DNA of 64,000 nucleotides from Pseudomonas chlororaphis (GTDB lineage Bacteria; Pseudomonadota; Gammaproteobacteria; Pseudomonadales; Pseudomonadaceae): NCBI GenBank assembly GCA_001023535.1, contig CP011020.1, positions 1,457,001 to 1,521,000 of the forward strand, read 5' to 3'. Shown piece by piece: positions 1 to 12,646 of this stretch (position 1 is its first letter; each line of letters starts with the position of its first letter). The notes under the pieces were generated by a model. It saw only the letters and a program-made list of their open reading frames with translations, ran no database searches and was not told where the DNA came from. The position numbers and the translations under genes were made by a program.

Positions 1-64
1 CTGCACCGACCTCGAACAGCAGGCGGCGCGGCTCAAGCAGTTGGTGGGCAGTTTCCGGATCTAG
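1..64 (+). CDS. C-terminal tail of a methyl-accepting chemotaxis protein (partial)
   Basis: The first bases read in frame 2 as the end of a protein (TDLEQQAARLKQLVGSFRI, then TAG at 62-64). This tail is typical of Pseudomonas chemotaxis receptors, which end with a helix of this kind after the signalling hairpin. Only about 20 residues are inside the window, so ligand type and full length cannot be judged. The call rests on the shape of the tail alone. Confidence 0.55.
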   Translation, partial: CTDLEQQAARLKQLVGSFRI

Positions 65-80
65 CGCTCTTGCGGGCCCT

Positions 81-169
81 TTCGCGAGCAAGCCCGCTCC
101 CACAGTTGACCGTGTTCCGTCAGAGGAAACGCAATCAGTTGTAGGAGCGGGCTTGCTCGCGAAGGCGGC
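81..169. repeat. REP pair (inverted REP doublet)
   Basis: Two copies of the Pseudomonas REP core face each other: the CGCGAGCAAGCCCGCTCCCA form at 81-104 and its reverse complement at 142-169. They fill the gap between two gene 3' ends. Such doublets are non-autonomous elements usually mobilised by RAYT transposases. No RAYT gene is present in this window. Confidence 0.85.
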
Positions 170-187
170 ATCCGCCTCACCGCAAAA

Positions 188-784
188 TCAGAATTTTGAC
201 CCCGGCTCTTTCAGAAACGCCACTTCCTCAGCCGTAGATTCTCTTCCCAACACCCCATTGCGATGGGGAAACCGTCCAAACCGGGCAATGATCCTCTGGT
301 GCCGCTCGGCATAATCCAGGTTGTCTTCAAACACCGCCCGCTGCGCTTCAGGCTGTTCTCGAACCAGGTCGATAAACCGTGACACGGCTTCGTTCTGCAC
401 CGCGAGGTTTTCGCAGTGTTCGAGTACGAGATAGATGAATACGCGCTGGATCGACTTGAGTTGTCGGTCGAACCCCGCCGCCAGGCCTTGGGCTACCAGT
501 GCTTGGGCACGCAGGTCGCCGGAAAAGCTTTTAGGGGTGTCGCGATAGATCATCCGCGGGAGTTGATCCAGTAGCAGCACCAGGGCCAGCCAACCTTCCG
601 GGCGTTGCGCCCAGTCGACCAATCCGCCGGCCAGTGCCTGCTCGACCTGATCGCCGAAGCGCTCTTGCGCCTGGCGATCATGGCCTTTGCCAAACCACAG
701 CTTGCCCTTGTCAGCCGCTATTTCGTCCGGTGTGTCGGCTGAACCAAACCACCAATCGAGTAACGGCTGCCAAGGCTCGGCCAT
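188..784 (-). CDS. DUF924 family protein
   Basis: This 198-residue soluble protein belongs to the DUF924 family, recognisable from the N-terminal DWWFG motif, the tract KGKLWFGKGHDRQAQERFGD, and the central LVLLLDQLPRMIYRDTP. Family members are predicted all-helical with a TPR-like fold, and no biochemical function is established. The gene starts 3 nt after the fbp stop codon on the same strand, so the two are almost certainly cotranscribed. No signal peptide or membrane segment is visible. Length and both ends fit the family. Confidence 0.85.
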   Translation of the reverse strand: MAEPWQPLLDWWFGSADTPDEIAADKGKLWFGKGHDRQAQERFGDQVEQALAGGLVDWAQRPEGWLALVLLLDQLPRMIYRDTPKSFSGDLRAQALVAQGLAAGFDRQLKSIQRVFIYLVLEHCENLAVQNEAVSRFIDLVREQPEAQRAVFEDNLDYAERHQRIIARFGRFPHRNGVLGRESTAEEVAFLKEPGSKF

Positions 785-787
785 GAT

Positions 788-1798
788 TTACTCCTTGTGG
801 TACGCCGTTGCGCGGGCGACTTCTTCCTTCGAACCGAGGAACACCGCTACGCGCTGGTGCAGGCCTTCAGGCTTGATGTCGAGGATCCGCTGGTGGCCGT
901 CGGTGGAAGCGCCGCCGGCCTGCTCCACCAGGAACGACATCGGGTTGGCTTCGTACATCAGGCGCAGTTTGCCTGGCTTGGACGGCTCGCGGCTGTCGCG
1001 CGGGTACATGAACAGGCCACCGCGGGTCAGGATACGGTGGACGTCGGCGACCATCGCGGCGACCCAGCGCATGTTGTAGTTCTTTTTCAGCGGACCTTCC
1101 TCGCCAGCCAGCAATTCGCTGACGTAGCGTTGCACCGGGGCTTCCCAGTGGCGCTGGTTGGACATGTTGATAGCGAATTCCTGGGTGGATTCAGGAATGG
1201 TGATGTCTTCGTGGGTCAGTACGAAGCTGCCCATTTCGCGATCCAGGGTGAAACCCTTGACGCCGTCGCCCAGGGTCAGCACCAGCATGGTCTGCGGCCC
1301 GTAGATGGCATAGCCGGCAGCGACCTGCTGGGTGCCGGGTTGCAGGAACGCCTTTTCATTCAGGGCTTCGTTCTGGCTCAGGTATTCGTTCGGGCAACGC
1401 AGTACCGAGAAGATGGTGCCGACCGGCGCGTTGATGTCGATGTTGGAGGAACCGTCCAGTGGGTCGAACACCAGCAGGTAGGCACCCTTGGGGTATTTGC
1501 CCGGGATCTGGTAGGCGTTGTCCATTTCCTCGGACGCCATGCCGGCCAGGTGACCGCCCCATTCGTTGGCTTCGAGCAGGATCTCGTTGGAGAGCACGTC
1601 GAGCTTCTTCTGCACTTCACCCTGCACGTTTTCGGTGCCCATGCTGCCCAGGACACCACCCAGGGCGCCTTTGGAGACGGCGTGGCTGATCTCCTTGCAC
1701 GCACGCGCCACCACTTCGATCAAAAAGCGCAGATCGGCAGGGGTATTGTTGCTGCGGGTCTGCTCAATCAAATAGCGACTCAAGGTAACGCGGGACAT
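788..1798 (-). CDS. fbp: Fructose-1,6-bisphosphatase class 1
   Basis: This 336-residue class 1 FBPase hydrolyses fructose 1,6-bisphosphate to fructose 6-phosphate in gluconeogenesis, in the cytosol. The metal and phosphate-binding signature [20 protein letters not shown] lies near residues 120-140. The sugar-phosphate region with NMSNQRHW and the RYVSELL stretch follows, and the C-terminal substrate segment [21 protein letters not shown] is intact. Length is normal for the family. It is the first gene of a two-gene unit with the DUF924 gene. Pseudomonads rely on this enzyme because they recycle triose phosphate upward to hexose phosphate. Confidence 0.97.
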   Translation of the reverse strand: MSRVTLSRYLIEQTRSNNTPADLRFLIEVVARACKEISHAVSKGALGGVLGSMGTENVQGEVQKKLDVLSNEILLEANEWGGHLAGMASEEMDNAYQIPGKYPKGAYLLVFDPLDGSSNIDINAPVGTIFSVLRCPNEYLSQNEALNEKAFLQPGTQQVAAGYAIYGPQTMLVLTLGDGVKGFTLDREMGSFVLTHEDITIPESTQEFAINMSNQRHWEAPVQRYVSELLAGEEGPLKKNYNMRWVAAMVADVHRILTRGGLFMYPRDSREPSKPGKLRLMYEANPMSFLVEQAGGASTDGHQRILDIKPEGLHQRVAVFLGSKEEVARATAYHKE

Positions 1799-1942
1799 GG
1801 ACGGCTCCGAAGAATAGGGGGCGGAAAAACCAGCGCAGTTTAGCGCGAGTCGGGACTTAATTCCTCCTATGAGACGGGATAAGGAGGATTGAGTTCACAG
1901 GGTGACGATGGCTTGCAGATCGCCTGCCTGCCGGGGCGAGCA

Positions 1943-2024
1943 CCTTCGCGAGCAAGCCCGCTCCCACAGGCGACCCAATTGTCCTGTCGAACAGGGCCAA
2001 ATGTGGGGCGGGCTCGCTCGCGAA
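1943..2024. repeat. REP pair
   Basis: An inverted REP doublet lies in the 258-bp gap between the fbp start and the DUF3999 3' end. One copy is at 1943-1970 and an opposing, slightly diverged copy (GGGCGGGCTCGCTCGCGAA) is at about 2005-2024. Confidence 0.8.
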
Positions 2025-2056
2025 TCAGGCGACTCGGTGCTCAGTCATGCCCATCT

Positions 2057-3433
2057 TCAGGACTTGACCGGCGGCTTGCGCAGCAAGCTGAACGCCATCG
2101 CCCCGAGGAACAACACACTGAGCAGCAACACCGCCCACAAGCCGATTTTCTTCCAGGAGGGGTCGACTGGCGCAGGCGCGGCGGCCGGTGCGGCCACCGT
2201 GGTGGAGGTGGTCACTGCGCTCATGGTCGCCGAACCCAGGGCGGCCAAGCGCGCGGGGCGATAATCCGGCACCAGGGTGGTCAGCGGCAGGCTCGCGGCC
2301 TTCACCGTCGCACTGCCCAGAGCCAGGCTGTAGGGCCCCTCGCCACGCGCCAGGAACACCACCTGGGTCGGGCGCACGGCAAAACGCAGGGCCGGCGCTT
2401 CGGTGCCGAGGCCTCCGCCCCGCTCGTCCACCGTCAGCTTCAATTGCTGCACGGTCTGGCCAGAGAACTGCAACTGGTTCTGCTGCACATCCTGGCCGTT
2501 CTGGGTCAGGCGATACAGCAGGCCACTGCCCATCGGTTGCCACGGCTGGCTGCTTTCACGCCGCCCCGCCAGGGTCACCGGCGCCAGGCTGTTGGCCTGG
2601 CTCAGCTCGACCTGCACCTCCTCGATCTCCAACCCCATGGGCAGTTGCCAGGTGTATTCACCGGCCTTGAGGGTGGTGCCGGCCAAAGGCTGCGACCAGA
2701 CCAATGGCAACGGCAGGCTCTCGTGGCGGGTGCTCTGCAACTGGGCCGACGTCAGCACCGGTGCGGAGGACGGTGAATCCCACAACAGGCGCAGGTAACG
2801 CGCCGGTTGCCCCGGCAGGTTGACCTCATGCTGTTCGACCCGCTCATCGGCAAAGGTCAGGCGCGCCACCTGGCCATCACCCCAGGACTGCCAGTGCTGC
2901 AAGTCGTCGCTGGCCTCGATGGTGAAGCGCTGGAAACCGTCGCGCTCGCTGGTCCAGTCGAGGATCAACTGCTGCAACGGTGCCTTGATCGCACTGGCGT
3001 CCAACAGCCAGCCACGCAGTTCTTCCTCACCGGCTTCAAGGCGGCTGGATGGCTGGACTTCTACCAGCGTGCCATTGGCATTCGATTGCACCCGCACGCT
3101 GGGGGCGCGCTCGTTGTCATCGGCGGCGTTGTACAGGGGGAACCACTTTACGTCGGTGAGGGTGCGGTTTTCCCGGCTTTGGGCCGACTCGCGCACCAAG
3201 GCATAAGCCTGGGGCTGCCCGGCGGCGTTGAACACCCGCAAGTCGCTCAAGTCGGCCTGCCGCGCCTGCAGTTGCACGTCCAAGGGCAATGACAGGCGAT
3301 ACCACGGCCCCTCACCGCTCAAGGCCAAGGGCACCTGGTGGGCAAAATCCGCCGGTTGCTCCTGGGCGGTGGCCGACAAGGCCACCCACAACCCCACCAC
3401 ACCCAGCCCGATCCGATTCAACGTGCGACTCAA
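2057..3433 (-). CDS. DUF3999 envelope protein
   Basis: A 458-residue protein with an N-terminal signal peptide (hydrophobic stretch, cleavage near ALSATAQ-EQ). It has a long beta-rich periplasmic body and a single C-terminal transmembrane helix (IGLWAVLLLSVLFLGAMAF) followed by a short basic tail. This layout and the PLALSGEGPWYRLSLP start match the DUF3999 family. Function is unknown. Its ATG overlaps the stop of the upstream DUF2339 gene by 4 nt, so translation is coupled. The pair is probably a periplasmic partner for a polytopic membrane protein, which is an inference from gene order. Confidence 0.85.
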   Translation of the reverse strand: MSRTLNRIGLGVVGLWVALSATAQEQPADFAHQVPLALSGEGPWYRLSLPLDVQLQARQADLSDLRVFNAAGQPQAYALVRESAQSRENRTLTDVKWFPLYNAADDNERAPSVRVQSNANGTLVEVQPSSRLEAGEEELRGWLLDASAIKAPLQQLILDWTSERDGFQRFTIEASDDLQHWQSWGDGQVARLTFADERVEQHEVNLPGQPARYLRLLWDSPSSAPVLTSAQLQSTRHESLPLPLVWSQPLAGTTLKAGEYTWQLPMGLEIEEVQVELSQANSLAPVTLAGRRESSQPWQPMGSGLLYRLTQNGQDVQQNQLQFSGQTVQQLKLTVDERGGGLGTEAPALRFAVRPTQVVFLARGEGPYSLALGSATVKAASLPLTTLVPDYRPARLAALGSATMSAVTTSTTVAAPAAAPAPVDPSWKKIGLWAVLLLSVLFLGAMAFSLLRKPPVKS

Positions 3434-6400
3434 GATGACACTCCCTCACTGACAGGTATTGGCGGTTCGGTCGATTCGACCGCTTCCGAGCGTTTGGGTG
3501 GCAGCGGCGCGAAGTAGCCGACCACCAACAGCAACACGCCCACACCGATGAACGACACGATCCGCGCCAGACCGCCGCGGTTACTCAACTCGACAAAGAA
3601 CAACTTGGCGACCACCACCGCGATCAACGCCGCGCCGACCAGCCAGACCTCGCGACGATGCCGCAGGTGCCCGCCGATCATCAGACCCAGGGCAATCAGA
3701 GTCCAGACGATGGACAGCCCGGCCTGCACGAACATGGAGTCGAGCAGGGCGTCCAGTTCGAACGGCACGCCGATCCAGTGGTGAGCGCTGCGCATCACCA
3801 CGGCGGTGAAGAACGCGAACAGCGACAGCCCGGCGAGCAACTGGGCGACATGCTCGGCATGGGCCCAACGAAGCGTCAATTGCGCCACCGCGCTGCGCGC
3901 CCACACGTAGACCCCGAACAAGGCAAACAGCAGGCCCAGTTCCAGCGGATTGAGCAGCGGCACATAAGGCAAGGGCTGCGCCGTACCATCGCTGAAGGTG
4001 TTCGCCAGCCAGAACCAACCGAGCATCAACAGTGCCAGGGGCGCCGCCGCGTAGAGACGATATTCACGGGGCTGGGCCGCCACCGGCCATGGCCAGGCCC
4101 GCGGCGAGGCCATCAGCACCAGATACAGGCTCGGCAGGATCGCCCAGCCCAGCCAGCGCCACGCGTTGTACGCTTCGGAGAGCAACAGCAGGCCGTAGCG
4201 CAACTCCAGCGCCAGCACGCCGATCAGCAACCAGGCGCCGAGCACATGGGCGGTGCTGCGAACCTGGGCTGGCAGCGTCGGCGCCAGGCGCTTGAGAGAC
4301 AGGAAATGCACGGCGAACACCGCCAGCCAGGCCAGCCAGCCAAACTCCGCGGCAGGGTGATAGCGGTTGTGCCAGCTCGCCACCAGCACACAGCCCGCCG
4401 CCGGAACCAGCAAAGTGCAGAGCACGCCCAGCGCCGGCCACTTCAAGCGCAGCGACAACAAGGCCCACACCGCGACACTGGCAGCCGCGACCACCAGCAG
4501 CAGGTTGCCCGACAGGTGCGCCGGGGCGAACCGCAGCACTTCGCTGACCCAAGCCAACGCCCACCAACCGGCGCCCCAGACCAGCAGCAGCTCGGACAAA
4601 CGCCGCAGGCTCAAGGCCTCGAACACCGTCGCCGCTTGCCCTCGCTGCAAGCGCCAGGCGCCGACCAGCGCCGCCAACCCTAATACCAGCGGCGTCCAGA
4701 ACCCGCCATGGGCCAGGGGACGCAGGCCCTCGGCGTCGAGCGGCCCGAGCAATGCCGGCCCCGCCGTGAGAAACGCCGCGCCACCGAGCAATTGCAACAA
4801 CAGGCCGAAGACAAAGCTGGCGCGCTGCTTCAGGTACAGGCTCAGCCAGATGATCAACAGGCCGCTGGCGGCCCACACACCGCTCGCCGTTTGCCACGGC
4901 AGGACGAACAGCACGGCGAGGTTGATCAACACCAACCCTGCCAACAACACCACCGACAACCCACGCAGCAGGCGTACATCGTTGCGCACCATGTCGTCAC
5001 GCGCCGCCAGCAACATGCCGCCAATCAAGGCCAGGCCGATCAGCGAGGCGCTGAGCAAACCACTCCAGCCGGCACTGAACACCGCCGTTGAATCACCCTC
5101 GGCGCCTTGCAGGCGCATCAGGAACAGCGCACCGCCCAGCAGTTGCACGGCAAACGCGGTGAACAGGAAGCTGCGCGAGTGCAGGCGCAAGCCCACGAAC
5201 AACGTTGCCAGCCCCGCCAGGGCCCAGGCGATGGCCGTGCCGTGGGCAAAGAAAAACAGCGGCGCTAACAGATAAAGGAAAGCCAGCCCCAAAACGGCCA
5301 GCACCGGCAAGCCTTGACGCTCCCAGGGCGAGGCCTGCTGTGGTTCGGCCTGGCGCAATTGGTAGAAGGTAAACAGCAAGGCAGCGCCCAACATCAGGGC
5401 GCCCAACGGCGCGCCGTCGAGCAGGCTGCTTGTGCCGCCGCGCAGTTCGCTGACGAACGCCAGCGCCGCGCCCAGTTGCAACAACAGGGCGAAGGCACGG
5501 GCGACGGGTCGTTGCTGACGCAGGCCCAACCAGAAGATCCCCGCGCCCTCCACCGCCCAGGCCGCCGATGTCCAACGGGCATCGAGGCCCAGGGGAATGG
5601 CCAGGCTGGCAAAGATCACCCCCAGGGCCAGACACGTCTCGGCCAGCAACAAGGCACGGCCGCCCATCAGGACACGCGCCAGGCTCATGTAGATCATGCC
5701 CAGGGCCAGGGCACTGAAAGCAGCGGCGAACTCCAGGTGCTGGACCAGCACGAATTGCAGGCCGAAGCCCACCAGCGGCGGCCCGAACAGCATCGTCCCA
5801 TCGACGTAATCGCCCTTGTGCGCCGACCAGCGCAGCAAGGCTTCACGGCTGCCGTCCGCGGGGGCGTCGCTCATCTCCAGGAGTTTGCGCCGGGTGAACA
5901 GCAAGCCGATCGCCAGGTACATGAGGAAGAAGACAACCAGGAACGGCTCGGTGCTCAAGAGCAGTTCCGGTGTATAGGAGCGCAGCCCCCAGGCGATGCC
6001 GATGCCGAACGTGCCGACAAAACCGATCAGGTTGAGCAGGCGCCAGGCCTTGAACCAGGCGATCGCCAGGATGCCGGCATTGAGCAGGATGAAATAACTG
6101 AACAGTGCGACGTGATTGCCACTGCCGGTAGATGTCAGGATCGGTGCGGCAAACCCGCCCAGCGCGGCGGCGGCCGCCAGGCCCAAGGCGTTCTGGGTCA
6201 CCGCCAGGATCGCCGAGAACACCGTGACCGCCACCAACAGGCCCAGGGCCGCCTTGGCGTCGAGCAGCGGGTGCAAGCGCATGGCGGCGAACACCGTGAG
6301 GTAGAGCACCGCGATCCCGGTGCCTTGCAGCATCAACGCATAGCCATTGTTGCGTTGGCGCAACCACCAGCCCAGGCCCAGCAGGCCCAGGGCACTGGCG

Positions 6401-7059
6401 GCAACGCCGGCATACCGCAGCTCGATGGGCACCACCATGCCTTCGGTGGCATAGCGCAGCAGGAACGCCAGGCCGAGGAACAACAGCACCACGCCAACCC
6501 GCAGCACCGTGTTGCCGCCGAACAGCCAGTTGCGCGCGCCCGCCAAGGCCCGCTCGATGAGGTTCGGCCCACGGGGCGCCGCCGGTTGCGCGATGACCGG
6601 CTCCACGGGCTCGGACGCCACTGGGCGGTCTTGCCGCCGACTGACGGGCGCAGGCGTCCAGACATCGTCGGGCAACGGCTGGCTGGCCTCGGCAGCCATC
6701 GCGGGAGCGGAAATGGGTTCGAGATCAGCAGGCAGTTCCCAGACCAGCTCCGGTTCGGCCTTAACCTCGGGCTCCGGCACCCGGGCCACGATGATTTCCC
6801 GCGCCGGCGCCGCGGCCGGTTCGCTCGGCACCGGGGCGCGATTGTGCTCGAACAGGGCCAGGCGCTGCTCCAGCGTGTCGAGGGCCTGCTGGGTCTTGCG
6901 CAGCAGGTTCTGCTGTTCGGCCGCCTGGGCTGCCAGGCGGCTCAGGCGAAACCCCTGAGCAATGCCGAGCCCCAGCAGCGCGCCTATCAGCGCGTCGGCG
7001 AACGACTCATCCACCACCCAGCCAAGTGCCAGGCCTAACAGCGTCAAGATCCATTGCAT
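3430..7059 (-). CDS. DUF2339 polytopic membrane protein
   Basis: A roughly 1209-residue inner-membrane protein. It starts with one hydrophobic helix (MQWILTLLGLALGWVVDESF), then a coiled-coil and proline/acidic linker to about residue 150. About two dozen hydrophobic segments run from there to the C-terminus, with many paired arginines at the loops. This is the DUF2339 architecture, whose function is unknown. The ATG at 7057-7059 is chosen because the conserved N-terminus begins at MQWIL. An ATG 33 nt upstream would only add a poorly conserved leader. It is translationally coupled to the DUF3999 gene downstream. Confidence 0.88.
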   Translation of the reverse strand: MQWILTLLGLALGWVVDESFADALIGALLGLGIAQGFRLSRLAAQAAEQQNLLRKTQQALDTLEQRLALFEHNRAPVPSEPAAAPAREIIVARVPEPEVKAEPELVWELPADLEPISAPAMAAEASQPLPDDVWTPAPVSRRQDRPVASEPVEPVIAQPAAPRGPNLIERALAGARNWLFGGNTVLRVGVVLLFLGLAFLLRYATEGMVVPIELRYAGVAASALGLLGLGWWLRQRNNGYALMLQGTGIAVLYLTVFAAMRLHPLLDAKAALGLLVAVTVFSAILAVTQNALGLAAAAALGGFAAPILTSTGSGNHVALFSYFILLNAGILAIAWFKAWRLLNLIGFVGTFGIGIAWGLRSYTPELLLSTEPFLVVFFLMYLAIGLLFTRRKLLEMSDAPADGSREALLRWSAHKGDYVDGTMLFGPPLVGFGLQFVLVQHLEFAAAFSALALGMIYMSLARVLMGGRALLLAETCLALGVIFASLAIPLGLDARWTSAAWAVEGAGIFWLGLRQQRPVARAFALLLQLGAALAFVSELRGGTSSLLDGAPLGALMLGAALLFTFYQLRQAEPQQASPWERQGLPVLAVLGLAFLYLLAPLFFFAHGTAIAWALAGLATLFVGLRLHSRSFLFTAFAVQLLGGALFLMRLQGAEGDSTAVFSAGWSGLLSASLIGLALIGGMLLAARDDMVRNDVRLLRGLSVVLLAGLVLINLAVLFVLPWQTASGVWAASGLLIIWLSLYLKQRASFVFGLLLQLLGGAAFLTAGPALLGPLDAEGLRPLAHGGFWTPLVLGLAALVGAWRLQRGQAATVFEALSLRRLSELLLVWGAGWWALAWVSEVLRFAPAHLSGNLLLVVAAASVAVWALLSLRLKWPALGVLCTLLVPAAGCVLVASWHNRYHPAAEFGWLAWLAVFAVHFLSLKRLAPTLPAQVRSTAHVLGAWLLIGVLALELRYGLLLLSEAYNAWRWLGWAILPSLYLVLMASPRAWPWPVAAQPREYRLYAAAPLALLMLGWFWLANTFSDGTAQPLPYVPLLNPLELGLLFALFGVYVWARSAVAQLTLRWAHAEHVAQLLAGLSLFAFFTAVVMRSAHHWIGVPFELDALLDSMFVQAGLSIVWTLIALGLMIGGHLRHRREVWLVGAALIAVVVAKLFFVELSNRGGLARIVSFIGVGVLLLVVGYFAPLPPKRSEAVESTEPPIPVSEGVSS

Positions 7060-7144
7060 GGTCGATATCCCTAAGCGGCCCGTTGCGGGCATAACCGGGG
7101 CGATGCGGTGCCTGGCTCAGTCCAGTGAAAACCACACCATCTCA

Positions 7145-7236
7145 TGTGGGAGCGGGCTTGCTCGCGAGGGGGGTGTGTCAGGCAATGACGATGTTGCCTG
7201 GCATACCGCCTTCGCGAGCAAGCCCGCTCCCACATT
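7145..7236. repeat. REP pair
   Basis: A head-to-head REP doublet: GTGGGAGCGGGCTTGCTCGC at about 7146-7165 and its reverse complement at 7209-7235. It lies in the 293-bp gap upstream of the DUF2339 gene and downstream of glgP. Nothing else is recognisable in that gap. Confidence 0.85.
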
Positions 7237-7352
7237 GGATGGGTGACAATGCAATAGATGAGCCCAGTCACACAGCCCGGCGAAACTGGCGCCTAGTATA
7301 TCGACGAAGCCCAGTCGCCGTTGGGCTTCGCTCACATTTCTTACAGCAAACG

Positions 7353-9803
<2,451 letters not shown>

Positions 9804-10060
9804 TGATGAAGACCTCGAACGAGCAGGGAATTGTCTGAGCCTAGTCGGTCTGACAGACGGCACAGGCGCAGGTTCGGTGGTTTTTCCTCCCGTGCCGGAG
9901 AATCGCCGCCAGAGAATTGCCGGATGGACGAATGAATGCAGGGGCCGTGCCGGTCTGGGGCGCCTCGTCTCGAATGAAAAAAAACCGGCAGATGGTCGTT
10001 CAAAATTTCACCAGTCCCGGTATGATCGCGCGCCCTGATACACGCCGGTACACCCTCATG

Positions 10061-10495
10061 ATGAAGCCCAACCTGATCGCCGCCGCGGAGATCGACCGAC
10101 TCGATACCTGGGCCAAGTATTCCGCCCCGATGTGCGGTTCCTGCGTATCGAGCTGCTGCACGCTGCCGGTGGAGGTCAAGATCAAGGACCTGATCCGGAT
10201 TGGCATCGTCGACGAGTTCGAGCTCGGCGATCCGCCGAAGAACATCGCCAAACGCCTGCAAAAGGAAGGGATCGTCGAGCGCTACAACCAGAAATCGGAA
10301 ATCTTCACGCTCCAGCGCATGAGCAACAACGATTGCCTTTATCTGGACCGCAAGAGCCGCCTGTGCACCATTTATGACAAGCGCCCGGACACTTGCCGCA
10401 ACCATCCGCGGATCGGGCCACGGCCAGGTTACTGCGCGTACAAGCCCAAGGAAGTGGAGCGCGAGCGTAATCCGCGGACGCTGGATCGGTTTTGA
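10061..10495 (+). CDS. YkgJ family cysteine cluster protein
   Basis: A 144-residue protein with eight cysteines in the YkgJ pattern: CGSCVSSCC near residues 26-34, then CLYL, LCTIYDKRPDTC and a late GYC. The family is thought to bind zinc or an iron-sulfur centre, and its function is uncharacterised. The start is taken at one of two adjacent ATGs (10058 or 10061), where conservation begins. The frame is open further upstream but that part looks non-coding. It stands alone between glgP, transcribed divergently, and typA, which converges on it. Confidence 0.82.
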   Translation: MKPNLIAAAEIDRLDTWAKYSAPMCGSCVSSCCTLPVEVKIKDLIRIGIVDEFELGDPPKNIAKRLQKEGIVERYNQKSEIFTLQRMSNNDCLYLDRKSRLCTIYDKRPDTCRNHPRIGPRPGYCAYKPKEVERERNPRTLDRF

Positions 10496-10529
10496 TCCGC
10501 TGATGTTTCAGCGGTGCCTGGGCTGACGC

Positions 10530-10597
10530 TATCGCGAGCAAGCTCGCTCCCACCTGGACAGCGCTGAACCCTGTGGGAGCGAGCTTGCTCGCGATGA
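10530..10597. repeat. REP pair
   Basis: An inverted doublet with the GAGC variant: ATCGCGAGCAAGCTCGCTCC at 10531-10550 and its reverse complement GGAGCGAGCTTGCTCGCGAT at 10576-10595. It lies just downstream of the cysteine cluster gene. Confidence 0.85.
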
Positions 10598-10630
10598 GGC
10601 CGAATAGGCGCTAAAAAATCACAGGCATAA

Positions 10631-10666
10631 AAAAACGCCCCCGATCTCACGACCGGGGGCGTTTTT
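10631..10666 (-). terminator. Rho-independent terminator after typA (bidirectional)
   Basis: A GC-rich stem, AACGCCCCCG pairing with CGGGGGCGTT around a 10-nt loop, is flanked by A-run and T-run on both sides. It sits 20 nt past the typA stop codon and could also stop transcription arriving from the cysteine cluster gene. Confidence 0.85.
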
Positions 10667-10687
10667 CATTCAGCCGAGGCTAAAAGA

Positions 10688-12508
10688 TCAGTTCTTGGCT
10701 TTCTTGGCAGCGCGGGTACGCTCGCCTTCGTCCAGGATCTTCTTGCGCAGGCGAATCGACTTCGGCGTCACTTCGCACAGCTCGTCGTCCTGGATGAATT
10801 CCAGGGCCTGTTCCAGGGTGAAGCGAACAGGTGGAACCAGGGCGATGGTTTCGTCTTTACCCGAAGCACGCATGTTGTCGAGCTTCTTGCCCTTGGTAGG
10901 GTTGACGCCCAGGTCGTTGTCACGGCTGTTCAGGCCAACGATCTGGCCGTTGTAGATTTCCTGGCCGTGTTCGACGAACAGCTTGCCACGCGCCTGGAGG
11001 GTTTCCAGGGAGTAGGTCAGCGCCTTGCCGGTTTCTACCGAGACCAGTACACCGTTCTGACGGCCGGACATGTGGCCGGACTTCATGGTGTCGTAGCGGT
11101 CGAAGATCGAGGTCAGGATGCCAGCACCGTTGGTCAGGGTCAGGAACTGGTTACGGAAACCGATCAGGCCACGAGCAGGGATGTTGTATTCCAGGCGTAC
11201 ACGGCCCTTGCCATCCGGGGACATGTTGGTCAGGTCGCCCTTACGCAGGCCCATTTCTTCCATGACCTTGCCCTGGGATTCTTCAGGGATGTCGATGGTG
11301 ACGTTCTCGAACGGTTCCTGCTTGGTGCCGTTGACTTCGCGGATGATCACTTCAGGACGGCCCACGGCCATTTCGAAGCCTTCGCGACGCATGGTTTCGA
11401 TCAGTACCGACAGGTGCAGCTCACCACGACCGGAAACCTTGAACTTGTCGGCCGAGTCGCCTTCTTCAACGCGCAGTGCCACGTTGTAGAGCAGCTCCTT
11501 GTCCAGACGCTCCTTGATGTTACGGCTGGTCACGAACTTGCCTTCCTTACCGCAGAATGGCGAGTCGTTGACCTGGAAGGTCATGGAAACGGTTGGCTCG
11601 TCGACGGTCAGCGGCTTCATCGCTTCGACAGCGGTCGGGTCGCACAGGGTGTCGGAGATGAACAGCTCTTCGAAGCCGCTGATGCAGACGATGTCGCCGG
11701 CGGCTGCTTCTTCGACGTCCACACGGTGCAGGCCGTGGTGGCCCATCAGCTTCAGGATACGGCCGTTGCGCTTCTTGCCTTCGGTGTCGATGGCGACGAC
11801 CGGGGTGTTCGGCTTGATACGACCGCGGGCGATACGGCCAACACCGATCACACCCAGGAAGCTGTTGTAGTCCAGGGCAGAGATCTGCATCTGGAACGGA
11901 CCGTCACGGTCAACGGCAGGGGCCGGTACGTTGTCGACGATCGACTGGTACAGCGGGGTCATGTCTTCAGCCATGGCGGTGTGGTCCAGACCGGCAATGC
12001 CGTTCAGGGCCGAGGCGTAGACGACCTGGAAGTCCAGTTGTTCGTCGGTGGCACCGAGGTTGTCGAACAGGTCGAAGATCTGGTCCAGGACCCAGTCAGG
12101 ACGCGCGCCCGGACGGTCGACCTTGTTGATCACGACGATTGGCTTCAGACCGGCTTCGAACGCCTTCTTGGTCACGAAGCGGGTTTGCGGCATCGGGCCG
12201 TCCTGGGCATCGACCAGCAGCAGTACGGAGTCGACCATCGACATCACGCGCTCTACTTCACCGCCGAAGTCGGCGTGGCCCGGGGTGTCCACGATGTTGA
12301 TGTGGTAGCCATTCCAGTTGATGGCGGTGTTTTTCGCCAGGATGGTAATACCGCGCTCTTTTTCCTGGTCGTTGGAGTCCATCACGCGCTCGTCGTTGAG
12401 CTCGTTGCGCTCCAGGGTGCCGGATTGACGCAAGAGTTTGTCTACCAGGGTGGTCTTACCATGGTCAACGTGGGCAATGATGGCGATGTTGCGTAGATTT
12501 TCGATCAC
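10688..12508 (-). CDS. typA: Ribosome-associated translational GTPase TypA/BipA
   Basis: A 606-residue translation factor GTPase that binds the ribosome and helps 50S assembly and stress or cold growth. The G1 loop [15 protein letters not shown] is at residues 11-25, the G2 region contains [11 protein letters not shown]3 is [12 protein letters not shown] and G4 is NKVDRPGA. The EF-G-like domains and the BipA-specific C-terminal domain follow ([21 protein letters not shown] at the end). Full length. It precedes the terminator at 10631-10666 and is separated from thiI by 138 nt. Confidence 0.98.
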   Translation of the reverse strand: MIENLRNIAIIAHVDHGKTTLVDKLLRQSGTLERNELNDERVMDSNDQEKERGITILAKNTAINWNGYHINIVDTPGHADFGGEVERVMSMVDSVLLLVDAQDGPMPQTRFVTKKAFEAGLKPIVVINKVDRPGARPDWVLDQIFDLFDNLGATDEQLDFQVVYASALNGIAGLDHTAMAEDMTPLYQSIVDNVPAPAVDRDGPFQMQISALDYNSFLGVIGVGRIARGRIKPNTPVVAIDTEGKKRNGRILKLMGHHGLHRVDVEEAAAGDIVCISGFEELFISDTLCDPTAVEAMKPLTVDEPTVSMTFQVNDSPFCGKEGKFVTSRNIKERLDKELLYNVALRVEEGDSADKFKVSGRGELHLSVLIETMRREGFEMAVGRPEVIIREVNGTKQEPFENVTIDIPEESQGKVMEEMGLRKGDLTNMSPDGKGRVRLEYNIPARGLIGFRNQFLTLTNGAGILTSIFDRYDTMKSGHMSGRQNGVLVSVETGKALTYSLETLQARGKLFVEHGQEIYNGQIVGLNSRDNDLGVNPTKGKKLDNMRASGKDETIALVPPVRFTLEQALEFIQDDELCEVTPKSIRLRKKILDEGERTRAAKKAKN

Positions 12509-12646
12509 TTGTGTATCTCGATCAGAGGATTCGGTGTGCTGACAGGACGTGACAGCGATTTACGTTGAGTCCGACAAAGCCGTTACAGCTTGCCGGCGGC
12601 GTCGGGGGGCCGGTGACGCAGGCCACAGGCAAACAGCCCCGGGCAC

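Noticed and set aside
10967..12496. A 509-codon open frame antisense to typA
   Set aside because: It is the shadow of a highly conserved gene; the composition follows typA codons and no motif is seen.
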